Shown here piece by piece: positions 1 to 11,839 of a stretch of DNA of 64,000 nucleotides. The notes under the pieces are model-generated. The model had not been told where the DNA came from, ran no database searches, and was given only the letters and a program-made list of their open reading frames with translations. The position numbers were made by a program, and so were the translations under genes. Positions within the stretch are counted from its first letter, which is position 1. Each line of letters starts with the position of its first letter. The DNA lies in NCBI RefSeq assembly GCF_000219625.1, contig NC_018213.1, positions 1,854,055 to 1,918,054 on the forward strand, written 5' to 3'. Source of the DNA: Zymoseptoria tritici IPO323 (Eukaryota > Ascomycota > Dothideomycetes > Mycosphaerellales > Mycosphaerellaceae).

Positions 1-765
1 AATACTACACTCCCTCTCCCACAAATGCATCACATTTCCCTTCCCATCACCCAGAATCTGCACCTCCACATGTCTAAACCCATCCACCGCGGCTTTCTCC
101 GCGAAGACCTGCCGTGATGGACTCTCTTCAATCGCTCTCGTGACCAGACTCTTCAAGTCCTCCATCTTCCGAATTAGTCGAATTCCTCTCCCGCCACCTC
201 CATCCACCGCTTTGACCATTACAGGCAGGCCATTCTTCTCAGCAAACGCCTGCACTTCCTCCACCTTCCCGGTCGGTGTTGTGAAAGCCGGCAAGACAGG
301 TACAGCACACTCCTCCGCCAATAATCTCGCTTGGAGTTTATCGCCCGTACGACCCAAATTCTCAGCTCCCGGACCAACGACCATAACGTCAATCTCCGCC
401 ATTCGGGACGCCAGTAGAGATGACTCCGACAGGAATCCATATCCAGGATGTACAGCATCGATGTGATGTTTCTTCACGATCTGAACGAGCTCGTCGACGG
501 ACATGTATGCCGCCGGGGATGATAGCTGGATAGCGTGGGCGGCATTGTAAGTGTGGCTGACGTCGTTTTCGGTGTAGACGGCAAAGGTCTCCAGGTTGAG
601 TTCTCTGGCTGAGGAGAGGATGCGGGCTGCGATCTCGCCTCTGGGAATGTGGTTAGCAATGTGAAGGTTCAAGGTGAGGTTGTTTGTGGTGGCTGTTTGG
701 GATACTTACCGATTCGCTACGAGGATTCGCTTGATGGGTCGAGGTTCGACTCTACCGGAAGGCAT
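1..765 (-). CDS. Biotin-dependent carboxylase, biotin-carboxylase (ATP-grasp) half, cut by window edge
   Basis: The N-terminal 230 or so residues of a biotin carboxylase, which uses ATP and bicarbonate to carboxylate biotin. Exon 1 is 765-710 and exon 2 runs from 640 off the left edge; the intron 709-641 has GTAAGT and CAG borders. The joined protein starts with a short leader, then ILVANRGEIAARI at about residues 14-26, VHPGYGFLSE at about 80-90, and the ATP-grasp glycine loop VDGGGGRGIR at about 170. These are hallmarks of pyruvate, acetyl-, propionyl- and methylcrotonyl-CoA carboxylases. The lead peptide is short and has no evident mitochondrial presequence, so a cytosolic acyl-CoA or pyruvate carboxylase-like enzyme is possible. 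The carboxyltransferase and biotinyl parts lie outside the window, so the substrate cannot be named. Confidence 0.88.
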
Positions 766-1154
766 GCTAGCATTTGCGATGGCTGCTCGGATCAAAACTG
801 ATTTGATCAACACGCGTTTACGGCAAGGTATCGAACGTGTCGTCCGGTCGGTGTTGTTCGACAGCTGCTATGCCTCGGCTGAATTTGACACCAAAGCGGA
901 GATTCTGGCCAGCTCTTCAGCTGTCAGGATCACAGAAACGGTGATCTGCTGAGCAACAACGCAATGTCCGAATAGGTAAAGGTGGAACCGATTCCTATCG
1001 ACTCTAACTCTCTGACAAATAATAAATGAACATGATGGGGTATAATTCCGTCAAAATGCCTTCCCTCCGAGACTCCGAATAATGCTGCGAATCCAGGACC
1101 CAATGCTAACAGGTAACAGCTGTGTCGAAACCCGCAATGCTAAAACCCCTCTCA
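766..1154. other. Intergenic, carboxylase promoter side
   Basis: 389 bp between the carboxylase start and the CDC7 stop (both minus strand). It must hold the carboxylase promoter and the CDC7 3' end. I see no gene or repeat in it. Confidence 0.7.
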
Positions 1155-2540
1155 TTAATCATCACTGCCGAGCAAAGAATCGCCGGCCAACCACGGGTGC
1201 TCGAGCGCTTGCTGAGCCGTGATTCTCTTCGACGGGTCGAGCTCAAGGCAGCGCTTCATGAAGTCCACCGCTTCTTGCTCATCCTCAGTCAACGCCGACT
1301 TGTCGTCACCCCGGTGGCGGTTGTTGCACCAGAGGATGATCTTTTCGAGGCTGTGACCGCTGGTGCTCATGTTCGGAATGTTGGTCTGGAGCACTTGACC
1401 ATGCAAAAGGGCAGTGTCCTTCATCTTGTTACGGCCGAAGATGGTGCAAAGCTCGAGGAAAGCGTCGATGTCGTCGGTGGACTGGAAGAACGGAAAGCGC
1501 TTGGAGAGGAATGTGAGCAGGATGATGCCACAACTCCAAATGTCGATCGCGCAGGATTGAGCGGTGCACTTCAGAAGCACCTCTGGTGCGCGGAAACCAC
1601 GCGTACCAGCTCTGTTGGCGCGGCGAGAGGAGCGAGTGTCGTCCTTCGGGTAACTTGGTCTCGGCATGGGTTGGCCCGCAGCCTCCGCCGCCGCTTTCGA
1701 TGAGGCATATACCGAGGAACTGATCTTCCGATTTCGCTCAGAAGCGTCCAAGCAGCATGTGCATTGAGCCCAGTCTGTGCCTTCACGCTCGGCTAATCCA
1801 AAGTCGACAAGCACTCCCCTCTGCTGTGACGGCGAGTACAAGAAGTTCGTCGGCTTGATGTCGCGATGCAAGATCTCGGCTTCGTGGACAGACTGCATCG
1901 CAGTGAACAAGCTGTGGAAATAGAAGCGCATGTCGGAGACTGTGAACTCGCGGTAGTACTCTCTGAAGTCCTTGTGCTGGAAGAATGGCAAGATGGCGAT
2001 GACTTGGTCTTGATGACGGAAGGCCGTGATGAGTGGGCAGACGTTGGGTGAGTCTCGCAGGTCGTGTAGGAGTTCCAATTCGTTCATGATGCGGATCGGT
2101 GATGAGGTGACATAGATCTTCTTGATCGCCACATATCGTGGCTTGTGTGATCTGCCATTCGAGGACTTGTATGAGTTGGTGTTGGCATTTTCCTTTTCGG
2201 CGTCCATGTCCCAGTCGTTTTGATAGTGCTCGTATAGTAAGTCTTCGGCTTTGTAGACCGTTGAGAAGGTGCCTTCGCCAATGCGGTTGATCAGTCGATA
2301 ACGTTGGCTGATATTCTTGAAGGTCTGCTCGAAGTGGTCCATGTCGTGTAGCACGGAGTCGTCGATGTCTTCTTCCTCCTCCTCGTCGTCAGACATGGTA
2401 CCACCACTTTCATCCAATGGTCCTCGGCTCTCCTCCATTTCTTCGGTGTCGTCCTCCGTGCTGTTGCTCTCGCGGTACCTCATGCCATCGTCTTCGTGCA
2501 CCACCACAGCCTCGTGTGAGCGCCTCGTGGATAGCGCCAT
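1155..2540 (-). CDS. cdc7: Cdc7/Hsk1-type replication kinase
   Basis: Serine/threonine kinase of the Cdc7 (DDK) family, which with its Dbf4 partner phosphorylates the MCM helicase to fire replication origins. It is one exon of 461 residues. An acidic Ser/Glu/Asp-rich N-terminus (about 1-75) precedes the kinase domain: glycine loop GEGTFSTVY at 88-96, VAIKK lysine at 140, HRDIKPTNF at 225-233, DFG at 246-248 and APE at 318-320. A long insert of about 65 residues with a CTCC motif lies between DFG and APE, as is typical of Cdc7. The start was put at 2540 because an upstream in-frame start at 2582 is non-ATG-like in context and 2540 has a good Kozak sequence (A at -3, G at +4). It is transcribed divergently from the condensin gene, 291 bp apart. 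Confidence 0.93.
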   Translation of the reverse strand: MALSTRRSHEAVVVHEDDGMRYRESNSTEDDTEEMEESRGPLDESGGTMSDDEEEEEDIDDSVLHDMDHFEQTFKNISQRYRLINRIGEGTFSTVYKAEDLLYEHYQNDWDMDAEKENANTNSYKSSNGRSHKPRYVAIKKIYVTSSPIRIMNELELLHDLRDSPNVCPLITAFRHQDQVIAILPFFQHKDFREYYREFTVSDMRFYFHSLFTAMQSVHEAEILHRDIKPTNFLYSPSQQRGVLVDFGLAEREGTDWAQCTCCLDASERNRKISSSVYASSKAAAEAAGQPMPRPSYPKDDTRSSRRANRAGTRGFRAPEVLLKCTAQSCAIDIWSCGIILLTFLSKRFPFFQSTDDIDAFLELCTIFGRNKMKDTALLHGQVLQTNIPNMSTSGHSLEKIILWCNNRHRGDDKSALTEDEQEAVDFMKRCLELDPSKRITAQQALEHPWLAGDSLLGSDD

Positions 2541-2831
2541 GATTGCCGAGGAAAACTCACTTTTGTTCGTGCAGAGAGTCACATGCGGATGTCAATGTTG
2601 TGAGTTGCTGTGTGACAGGGAAGATGTTTTGGGCTGTTTTCGCAAGGCCAAACCGCGCGGGGCAGGTCCGCGACTGGAAGACGCGACCGAGGGAGCTAGT
2701 CCGAGATTGGTTAGCAGTATTGACACAGACAAACAAGACAACGGCCGAATCCCAAACGCGACATTTGCGACGACGACCGAACATCCACCAACTTGTTGAC
2801 CGCGCAGTGTCGCGCATACGCCGTCGCAGTC
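2541..2831. promoter_or_regulatory. Shared divergent promoter of CDC7 and CND1 with two ACGCGAC boxes
   Basis: The 291 bp between two divergent cell-cycle genes hold ACGCGAC at 2681-2687 and again at 2756-2762. This resembles the MluI cell-cycle box core (ACGCGT) bound by MBF-type APSES factors. The motif matches are seen; the regulation is inferred. Confidence 0.45.
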
Positions 2832-5800
2832 ATGAGCGAGTTCAACATCAGTGAGGCCCTCACTGCCTACCTGGACGACCCTCAGGCGATCGCGACACCC
2901 GATGCCGACCAAGCCCTCGTCGAATGCGAAAACGATCCCGATGCCTTCTCTCCAGGACTGATCAACAGTGTGCTCAACGGAGTGGTGGAGGCCATCGGAG
3001 AGAATCCAGAGGCCATACTGCAATCGAGTCACCTTGACTCTATACAATTTCTGCTCAAGTGCGCACCTACCATTTCTTTACACCAACAGTTCAACGTGCG
3101 CGTAGAGGATCGCCCATCTAACTGTGAACTTCTCACTCTTTCTAGGCAGACGTCGTATATCCCATCGCAATCGCTTGGCAAACTTTTCGAATTGATCATC
3201 AGTGGACTCGGAGCCGAGGCGGAGATTGTGCATCATGAAGAGCAGGACGGCGAGACGGAGACTGGGTCGCATAAGCAAATTCTGGAGATCTTTGCATTCT
3301 TGATGCAATGGTGTATCGCTGCGGTTGAAGCGAAGTCGGCCGAGAAGCCCTCTGCGCCTGCTCGGGGTAAGGGCGGGAAAAGTGCAAAGGGGAAGGCAGC
3401 TCAAAAAGATGGCAACTGGGAGCCGTCGGCACAGCTGCAGCATGCGATGGACACGATGGCGAAGGTGATGAAGTTGAAGCTCTCCAAGATCTTCGTGACG
3501 ACAAGCGAACGGGACACCTTCATCGGACTCTTCACTCGGCCGACATATCTAATCCTCGAAAGCGAAACGAGGATGAAGAGCATGACCATCCGCATGCATG
3601 CTTTCAAAGTGCTTTGCGTAGCGATCAAGCATCATGGACACGCTTACGGTGCCCAGACTAGCATCATCCAAAACCTCACATACTTTGAGCATTTGGCTGA
3701 GCCCATGGCCGAGTTTTTGAACATTCTGGCCGAGCAATACGACTATCCGCAACTCGCCGAGGAGGTGATGAAAGAGTTGTCCAACAAGGAGTTCAGCGAG
3801 AACGACACGAAAGGGCCGAAATCTGTCTCTACTTTTGTGGCACGGCTATCAGAGCTTGCTCCGCGAGTGGTGCAGCGTCAGGTGACCTACTTGGCCAAAC
3901 TTCTTGAGAGCGAGAACTACACCCTTCGTTGTGCGATCATTGAAGTATGTGGCAACCTCATTGCCATGCTTTCCAAAGTCGAGGAGGGAGAGCGAAGGGA
4001 AGAGCACAAGGGCCAGATCAACGCATTTTTCGATGTGCTGGAGGAGCGATTTCTGGATACGAGCCCATATTCTCGCAGCCGAGCCATTCAGGTTTACATC
4101 AAACTCTGCGATCTGGACACAAAATATCCGAAGCGAAGGCAACGAGCAGCTGAGCTTGCCACGCAGAGTTTGGAGGACAAGTCATCCAATGTACGACGAA
4201 ATGCCATAAAGCTGCTTGGAAAGCTCATCGGTACACATCCTTTTGCGGTTCTCCATGGTGGCCAGTTGAGCTATCGTGAGTGGAATGAGCGTTTGGAAGC
4301 TTGTGAGAATGAGCTAAGCAACCTCAAGCCACCGGCCGGCACTCCTGGCTTGGGCGAGCGAGTGGAGAACGAGCAGACAGTCGACGAGAGTCTGTTGGAC
4401 GAGGCAACGCAAGTCGAAGGTGCTCAACAACCGCCACAGACTGAGGCTGAACTGACGGCCGCGATGCAAAAGGCGCAAGAACAAGCAGCGACGGCGGAAG
4501 CCATGAACAAACTTCAGCTCACCCGACGGTACTATGTGGAGGCTCTGAGGTTCATCGAGACTCTGCACGAGGCGTCACCCCATGTCACGCAGCTCCTCTC
4601 TTCCAAGAACAAGACTGAAGTCATCGAGGCCATGGACTTCTTCGTGACTGCTGACGCCTACCATTTGGAGACTGCGAAGTCTGGAATCCGGCGTATGCTG
4701 CGTCTAATTTGGACCAAGGGCAACAGCGATGAGGGCAAGGGCGTCCAGACTCATCTCATCGAATGCTACAAGGGACTTTTCTTCGCCGCACCTGGCAACT
4801 TCAGCCCGAATGAAGCCGCCAACTACGTCGCTCGGAACATGATCAGCTTGACATTCGGCTCAACACCAGCCGAACTGACGAGTCTGGAACAATTGCTTGC
4901 GACCATGATGAAGGAAAAGGCAATCAACGAGCTTGTCATCCAGAAGCTGTGGCAGGTGTATGGTGTCCAGAAGCGGGAGATCTCAAGATCTCAACGCCGA
5001 GGAGCCATCATTGTGCTCGGCATGCTGGCCGTTGCGGATACTGATATTGTTGTCAAGGAGATGGAAACCTGCTTGCGGATCGGACTTGGAGCGATCGGCA
5101 AGAGGGATCTCGTACTTGCTCGATATACTTGCGTCGCCCTGATGCGAATGACAAACAACAAGCATGCCAAGGGTGCTGAGAGCAAACCGAATACACGACT
5201 GCCAAACGACCATGCCGTCTTGATTCGACTCGCTAGTCTACTAGAGATCGAGACGGACAGCAAGGACTGGTACGGGTTGGCAGAGCAGGCCATCGGCGCC
5301 ATCTACTCGCTGTCGAAGCATCCCGATGTCTTGTGCTCAGACGTGATCCGGCGAAAAACTAAAGCAGTCTTCGCACGCAAGTCTCCGGCTTCCCAGCCGA
5401 AGGTGCAGGAGGATCCGGATGCCAGTCAGATCGACGTCGATGGCGATGTCGAGATGAGCGATATGCCAGAAAATGCGCCGGCCGAGGCTGACGCAGAATC
5501 ACAACCGGAAGAATCCGCACCAGAGGACAGCACCGACTCCGCTCTTGCGCTATCGCAGCTTCTCTTCGCGGTGGGCCATGTTGCTCTCAAGCAAATAGTT
5601 CATCTCGAGCTGTGCGAGCAAGACTTCAAGCGGAGGAAAGCCGACAAGGAGAAGACAAATCCCACGCCAGCCAAGGGATCTGGACCCAGAACTTCTGCTG
5701 GAAAGAAGGCTGCCGACAAGAAGGAGGAAGAAGAGCAAGATGAGCTAGATCTCATCGCCGGAACCACAGAAGACGACTTCACAGATGCTATCCAGCATGT

Positions 5801-6628
5801 GCGCGAGCGTGAACTGCTGTATGGCCAACAATCTCTCCTCACACACTTTGGCCCCCTGGTCCAGGAGATCTGCAGCAACAACACATCATATCCCAACGCA
5901 GAGCTGCAAGCACAAGCAGCGCTCTGCATGGCCAAGCTCATGTGCGTCAGCAGCGAGTACTGTGAAACAAACCTCGACCTCTTCATTACCATGCTCGAAC
6001 GCTCGCCTTCATCTATCACTCGCAGCAACCTCGTCGTCGCGCTCGGAGATATGGCAGTCTGCTTCAACCATCTCATCGACGAGAACACCGACTTCCTCTA
6101 CCGCCGACTGTCTGATCACAGCCTTCAAGTCAAGCGGACGTGTCTCATGACGTTGACATTCCTCATCTTGGCTGGACAGGTCAAGGTCAAGGGCCAGCTG
6201 GGTGACATGGCGAAGTGTGTGGAGGATGCCGACGAGAGAATCCGCGAGATGAGTCGCATGTTCTTCGCGGAACTTGCGGGCAAGGACAATGCGGTGTACA
6301 ACAACTTCGTGGACATGTTCAGTCTGCTTTCGGCGGATGAGGATCTGGACGAGGAGCGATTCAAGAAGGTCATCAAGTTCTTGGCGAGCTTTATCGAAAA
6401 GGTATGTGCAGGCGCTGAGCCATCTGGGGATTATGATGCTAATGAGATTCTCAACAGGACAAGCATGCCAAACAGCTGGCCGGCAAACTTGCGCCGCGTC
6501 TTCAGCGAGCGGAGACTGAGAGGCAGTGGAATGATGTCGCATTCGCGCTCAACCTGCTGCCGCATAAGAACGAGGATATCACGAAGCTTGTCAATGAAGG
6601 CTGTAAGGTCGTGGAGACCGGGGCTTGA
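2832..6628 (+). CDS. cnd1: Condensin complex subunit 1 (CAP-D2/Ycs4/Cnd1)
   Basis: HEAT-repeat regulatory subunit of condensin I, which compacts mitotic chromosomes together with the SMC2/SMC4 pair. The start ATG at 2832 sits after an untranslated in-frame stretch. Two introns are inferred: 3059-3145 (87 nt, with a CTAAC branch site and a pyrimidine tract; in frame and without a stop, so an ORF reads through it) and 6402-6457 (GTATGT...CAG, needed to keep the C-terminus in frame). The spliced protein is 1217 residues, normal for the family. The N-terminal Cnd1 domain, long HEAT arrays and the conserved C-terminal region (LERSPSSITRSNLVVALGD, then SFIEK-DKHAKQLAGKL across the last splice) are recognisable. 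Acidic and Lys-rich linkers lie at about 840-960. The exact first intron is the only doubtful part. Confidence 0.93.
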
Positions 6629-7289
6629 TCGATGCCGCTTGCGATGTTGCTACGACTTGGAGTATTGGTGCGATTGGCGTTGTACGGGCATGGATGGTCT
6701 GCTCAGGAGGACGCTTTTCGTATCGTGTGAACTCTTTTGGATTGGCGTGGCCATTGTCCATCATTCCGCTGACTGCTATCGTTTTTCAGTCCCCTTGTCG
6801 CGGAATATGTCCGATGTCCTCTCACGTGCGTTGCCAGCATCTCTGACACGCTATTCGCATGGACCTGCCAATTCGGGCAGTGGCTTAATGGACTTCACTT
6901 GCCGCTAACGTAGATCATGAGGGGCAAACCCTGGTGGATTGCCATCCGCCCCGCGTACTTCCACCGGTTGCGATCCAGATTGTTCGTATCATCGCAACAA
7001 ATCTCCGGTTCAGGCAGCGGACAGCGTGGCAGATGCGTGGCCGATGGCTGACAGTCCTTACACGTGGTTTGTAGACGAATCTTCCGGTAGAGATCGGCGG
7101 GCAAACGGGTTTGTGGATTGCTCTTCAACGTTCGGTATGCTTATCGATTGACTCCACTTTTATTTCTACTCTGTCCCTTAACTTCTTCATCTTCCTTCAC
7201 CACTTGGTCTTTCTCTCTTTCCTACAACATAAACCACAGTCGACCGTACCCTCTCATACGAACATTCATACAAGTGCTCTTCTTTCGAC
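6629..7289. other. Intergenic, amine oxidase promoter
   Basis: 661 bp between condensin and the amine oxidase. CT-rich tracts near 7145-7230 precede the start codon and look like a fungal promoter/5' leader. No gene seen. Confidence 0.6.
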
Positions 7290-9618
7290 ATGGCTACCGA
7301 AGCTGCCACCACATCGCTGCCAACACGACCGGCAAAGCACTCCGACACCCACCCGCTGGCGCCGATCAATGCACAAGAGATCCAGCAAGCCGCATCCCTC
7401 GTGAGGGCTCTTTGGCCCAAAGAGACCGACATCCACTTCAAGTCACTTACCCTCGAAGAACCGCCCAAGGTTGACTTGGTACCATATCTCGAAGCCGAGT
7501 TCAACGGCCAAGCTTTGCCACAACTCCCGCGAAAGGTCTTTGCGGCATACTACTTGCGAAATACCGTGAGTCTGATAGGCGAAGTCCAGAAGAGTTGCAC
7601 CTGCTAATTGTATTCCAGGACAAACTCCACGAGGCAGTCGTCAATCTCTCTACACAGAGCATCGACTACAACGTCCGACTCGGTCCCAACGTCCATGGCT
7701 CGGCAGATGGGTCAGAGCTCATGGCTGTTGAGCAAGTCGCTCTATCAGATCCTGGTGTTCAAGCCGCCCTCGCAAAGCTGAAACTGCCCGAGGGCGCCGT
7801 GGTTGTGGTTGACCCTTGGATTTACGGTACGCTCAACGCCAGGCCTCTTCCGTGAATCACACTGACTTCTTCCCAGGAGCTGATGGCGTGAACGACGATG
7901 AGAGGATGTGGCAGACTTTCCTCTACCTCCGCGATCCAGCAAATTCATCCGAACTCGACTCGAACCACTACGCCATGCCTCTACCCATCAGTCCGGTCAT
8001 CAGCCAGGACCTCAAGGTGATCCGCATCGACTACCTGCCTACTGGCAAGGATGCTACCGTCGGCGAGTTGAAGCCATGGACCTCGAAGCCTGCGAATGAG
8101 TACCTCTCGGAGTACCAGAAACTTCGTACGGACCTCAAGCCCCTTCAGGTCGTGCAGCCGGAGGGTGCAAGCTTTACCGTCACCGAGCAGGGCACGTCTC
8201 AGATCATCCAATGGCAAAAGTGGCGTTTTACGGTTGGTTTCAATCAACGTGAGGGCATGGTGCTCTACAACGTGCGCTACGACGGCCGCAGCTTGTTCCA
8301 CCGCGTGTCGCTCTCCGACATGAACATCCCATACGCCGACCCACGCCATCCATTCCATAAGAAGGCCGCTTTTGATCTAGGCGACGTGGGAGCTGGTATC
8401 ATGGCCAACGATCTCAAGCTTGGATGCGACTGTCTTGGATCGATTCACTACATCTCATCCGTCCTTGCGGATGACAAGGGCAACCCTTACGACATGCCAA
8501 ACGTCATCTGTGTTCACGAGCAGGATGGAGGCATCGGCTGGAAGCACACCAACTACCGCACCGGGCGGGCAGCCGTTGTGCGGAACCGCGAGCTCGTCGT
8601 ACAATCCATCATTACTGTGGCGAACTACGAATACATCATGGCTTATCACTTCAATCAAGCAGGCGAGTTCGCCTACGAGGTGAGAGCCACAGGAATTCTG
8701 TCCACACAGCCGATCGACGAGGGCATCGAAGTGCCATGGGGAACAGTCGTCCACCCAGGCGTGCTCGCCACTCACCACCAGCACATCTTCTCCCTCCGCG
8801 TGGACCCAGCCATCGACGGCCACCAGAACCGCCTCGTCTACGACGAAGCGCACGCCTTGCCACGGAGCGATCTCAACCCCCACGGCACAGGCTACACCAC
8901 CAACGAGACCATCGTCGAGACTTCCGGCGGCTACGAAATCGACTACGCCGCCAACCGCACTTTCAAGATCCAGAACGTCGGCGTGCGGAACCCCATCAAC
9001 GGTAAGCCGGTGGCATACAAGATCCATGCACCACCGTTCCAGAAGATCTTGTCCGACAACGACAGTTTCAACTACAAGCGTGCCGAATTCGCCGACAAGT
9101 CGATCTACGCTGTCAAGCACCGTGACGGCGAGCTGTACGCTGGAGGCAAGTACACCAACCAAAGCCGCGGCGGCGAGGGCGTGCGTAGCTGGGCGGACCG
9201 GAAGGAGAATATCGTGGACGACGATTTGGTGCTGTATGTGCAGTTCGGCATCAACCACGTGAGTTTCTCCCTCTTATCACACCGCGAAGACAAACAGCAA
9301 CTGACTTGAGATTTCTGCAATAGATCCCACGAATCGAGGACTTTCCCGTGATGTAAGTTCCGATCGAACGGCTCAGACCCTCTACCCTTGTTGTCTGTTC
9401 ATTTGCTCATATGTTTCTTTAGGCCATGCGAAGTCATCAAAGTCGCCTTCAAGCCGGTCAACTTCTTCTCGAGGAACCCGGCGATCGACGTCCCGCCCAG
9501 CAGCCAGCAATTTAACCAGAGCGTGCTGCTGAACGAGAATCACCGCCAGGGAGCTGCGAATGCAGAGGCCCAAATCGGAGCAGACGGCAAGGTATGCTGT
9601 GTTGACAGCAAGTTGTGA
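7290..9618 (+). CDS. Copper amine oxidase with a C-terminal peroxisomal SKL signal
   Basis: Oxidises primary amines to aldehyde, ammonia and hydrogen peroxide with a topaquinone (TPQ) cofactor and copper. Five exons: 7290-7565, 7619-7826, 7877-9258, 9324-9352, 9423-9618; every junction is GT/AG and keeps frame, giving 696 residues, the usual size. The TPQ precursor is the first Tyr of NYEY (Tyr 412), the probable catalytic base is Asp 328 in FDLGD, and copper ligands are the two His of HQH (462 and 464) and His 622 in NHIPRIEDFP, which lies exactly across intron 3. The protein ends in VDSKL, a canonical type 1 peroxisome signal, so the peroxide is probably made beside catalase. There is no signal peptide. 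It likely serves use of amines as nitrogen source; the preferred substrate cannot be told. Confidence 0.93.
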
Positions 9619-10205
9619 ACGGGAATGTGGTCAGAGATGATGGAGGTTTGTAAGGCGGAAGGCATAGCATCGATATCATGATTGAGGCGGGAATCTGTTG
9701 CGCTTGTTTGGTGGCGGGACTTGGTTGTTCTGAATCGAAGACAGGCATGACTGAAGGAGTTGCCAGTGTGCCTACAATCTGTATCAATAAAATGCAGATG
9801 TTCTGCGATTCCAATTCCGGCTATCACTAACAACTCTGGGCCCCTTCCGACACGTGATCCATTGAGCATGAGAAAGCCGACAGGAATGCCGTAACTGCCA
9901 GAATAGGAAGGTACCACAAAACCAATTCTTGTTTCAACTGCAAACCGCCAATCCATCAGATCTACAAACCAGCGGTCAGTCAACAGCGGTTCACCGAAGT
10001 GACTTAAACAGAACCATCATCACCGCTCACCGGAGCTCAATTCCAAACCGGCCCCAAAGTGGCGTCCAGTCAAGTCCGGTCGAATGCGGTGAAGGTAGCT
10101 CCCACAGCTTGATTACGAACGCCAAAATTTGAGTTTGGAATCCCCTCCGGTGGAGTGCAGGATTGGATTCACTTTGACCGCCACACGCACGGCGCTAGAG
10201 CGGGA

Positions 10206-10700
10206 CTAATGTATGGTTTGGCGAGGATGTGTCGGTATGACTTGGTCGGTGGTTTTGGGACGGTTCGTCGTTGGTGGCTTTGGTTGGTCGATGATGGAGG
10301 AGGGTGGTGGTGTTATCTGGTACTTTATCGAGATGTCGGGTTGTGAGGTGGTCGGTGTTTGTTGCTTTTGAATTCTGTAGCTGGCTCGTGGTGGTTGGTG
10401 ATCGAGTTGCGTGGTTGGCGTTCTTGAGATTGAGCTGTAGTGGGTAGCCGCCGCTGGGGTGCTCTGAATACTATGTGAGCTGGCGACATCGTGTTCGATG
10501 CGGGTATCCGGAACGTATGTGCTGTTCCGATTGGGAATAAGCACAATCTCGAGAACTTGTAATCGGCGCAGGACATTGGGAGCGGTGAGCTTTGGGTTCC
10601 AGCTGTATGCGTCGTTGACGAAGTATGAGGCAATTGACAAATTGACATAGAGAGCAACGTCGGTACCCATGTGGTCGACCTGGATCCTCGGTAGATGCAT
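10206..10700 (-). CDS. Weak hypothetical ORF
   Basis: An ORF that reads 164 residues from an ATG at 10700. Its first 75 or so residues look like ordinary protein (mixed hydrophobic and charged, with SIASYFVNDAYSWNPK), while the remainder is Pro/Thr/Gln-rich and low in complexity. No family recognised, no TATA box or intron signals noticed. It may be spurious or a gene remnant. Confidence 0.15.
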   Translation of the reverse strand: MHLPRIQVDHMGTDVALYVNLSIASYFVNDAYSWNPKLTAPNVLRRLQVLEIVLIPNRNSTYVPDTRIEHDVASSHSIQSTPAAATHYSSISRTPTTQLDHQPPRASYRIQKQQTPTTSQPDISIKYQITPPPSSIIDQPKPPTTNRPKTTDQVIPTHPRQTIH

Positions 10701-11560
10701 TCTAGATTGCTTCTTTGCCGTCACTACCCGCTTTGCATGTATGTGTACCCAGATCTGTGTCGATTGAAGTCTGATGTCGATGGATAAGGCGGAGCTATTT
10801 CCAGCTGGGCAGCCTGAGATGATCGCATCAAATCGAGCGAGTGTCGCTCGTCACGGAGACTAGTCTGAGGCAGGTCTCGAGATCGTGGTGGAGCCGTTCG
10901 TCTGACGGGGAGTGTGGTCTGGCCACTATCTCGCCATAGTCAGTCGTTCCGCGTTCGAGCAGAGGTTCACGACCATGCGAAACTTAGAGAGTGCCGTGTG
11001 ACCGATTGCTTCGGATCGGCTCGGCCTTTGACATGTTGGCATGGTGGGTGGAAGTATGTCGTGAGTGGCAAGTAGAACATTCGAAACATCATACTTGATC
11101 GTACGTACCTCCTACCTCGACTTTGGAGCAGGTATCCTCCTTGCATAGCTGACGTCCAGGTGGTACCCGATGCCGGCAGTTCCTTTTGTCTTCAAGTGAC
11201 AATAGCATGTGTAACGGAAGCAATATATAGCAGTCTCTTCGTGATTGATCACATCAAAACACTGCATGTTCTCCACATGTCTATTGCGCAAAGACGGAGA
11301 CATGTACAACCATTGATGGTACTCCACAAGACATGGTATTGCATATCTGTCCGATCGGGGTAGAACGAGTGCGAGAGATCCTGCAAGGAATTCCAGAGGT
11401 GGGATGGGGCCGCAGAAGCGATCGACGGACCCGTCTCCTCAAGCCTCGAGAAGGAACGTGCTGGCCCGGACTTGGCTGAGGCTTCGTATTGCATCCCTTC
11501 CTGCATGCGAACTGGCCCGTCTCGTCACATCAGTCATTCGTCTCAGCTCCACGTGCCGTG

Positions 11561-11839
11561 CTATGGACATCTCGCCATACGAATGTCCTGTGATCCATGA
11601 ACATTGACCTTGCGGAAGACGCATGCTTTGATCGAATGGTCGCCATTGGAGGTGTATGCGCAGGTGTGGAGCGCTGATCCTCCAATAGTGACACTGCAGC
11701 CTTGGAGATCCTCCAAGCTCTCCAGAACCGGGTTTGAAACGTGCGTCAACATGTCGGTGACACAGCGAGCTGCACTCCTGCCCTGTTCGTATTCTCCTCG
11801 GGCCCACGAGATGGGCGAGCCGATCTTCGTACCGGTCAT
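11561..11839 (-). CDS. Weak hypothetical ORF or gene remnant, cysteine-containing
   Basis: A 92-residue ORF whose composition is more protein-like than its neighbours: ESLEDLQGCSVTIGGSALHT lies near the centre and five Cys are spread along it. A pyrimidine-rich CTGTCCAG directly precedes the ATG, so it could be a second exon whose first exon I cannot place. No signal peptide and no known family. Confidence 0.2.
   Translation of the reverse strand: MTGTKIGSPISWARGEYEQGRSAARCVTDMLTHVSNPVLESLEDLQGCSVTIGGSALHTCAYTSNGDHSIKACVFRKVNVHGSQDIRMARCP

Noticed and set aside
9588..9618. Possible mini-intron removing the SKL end of the amine oxidase
   Set aside because: GTATGC to the next AG is about 17 nt, too short for an intron; the SKL end was kept.
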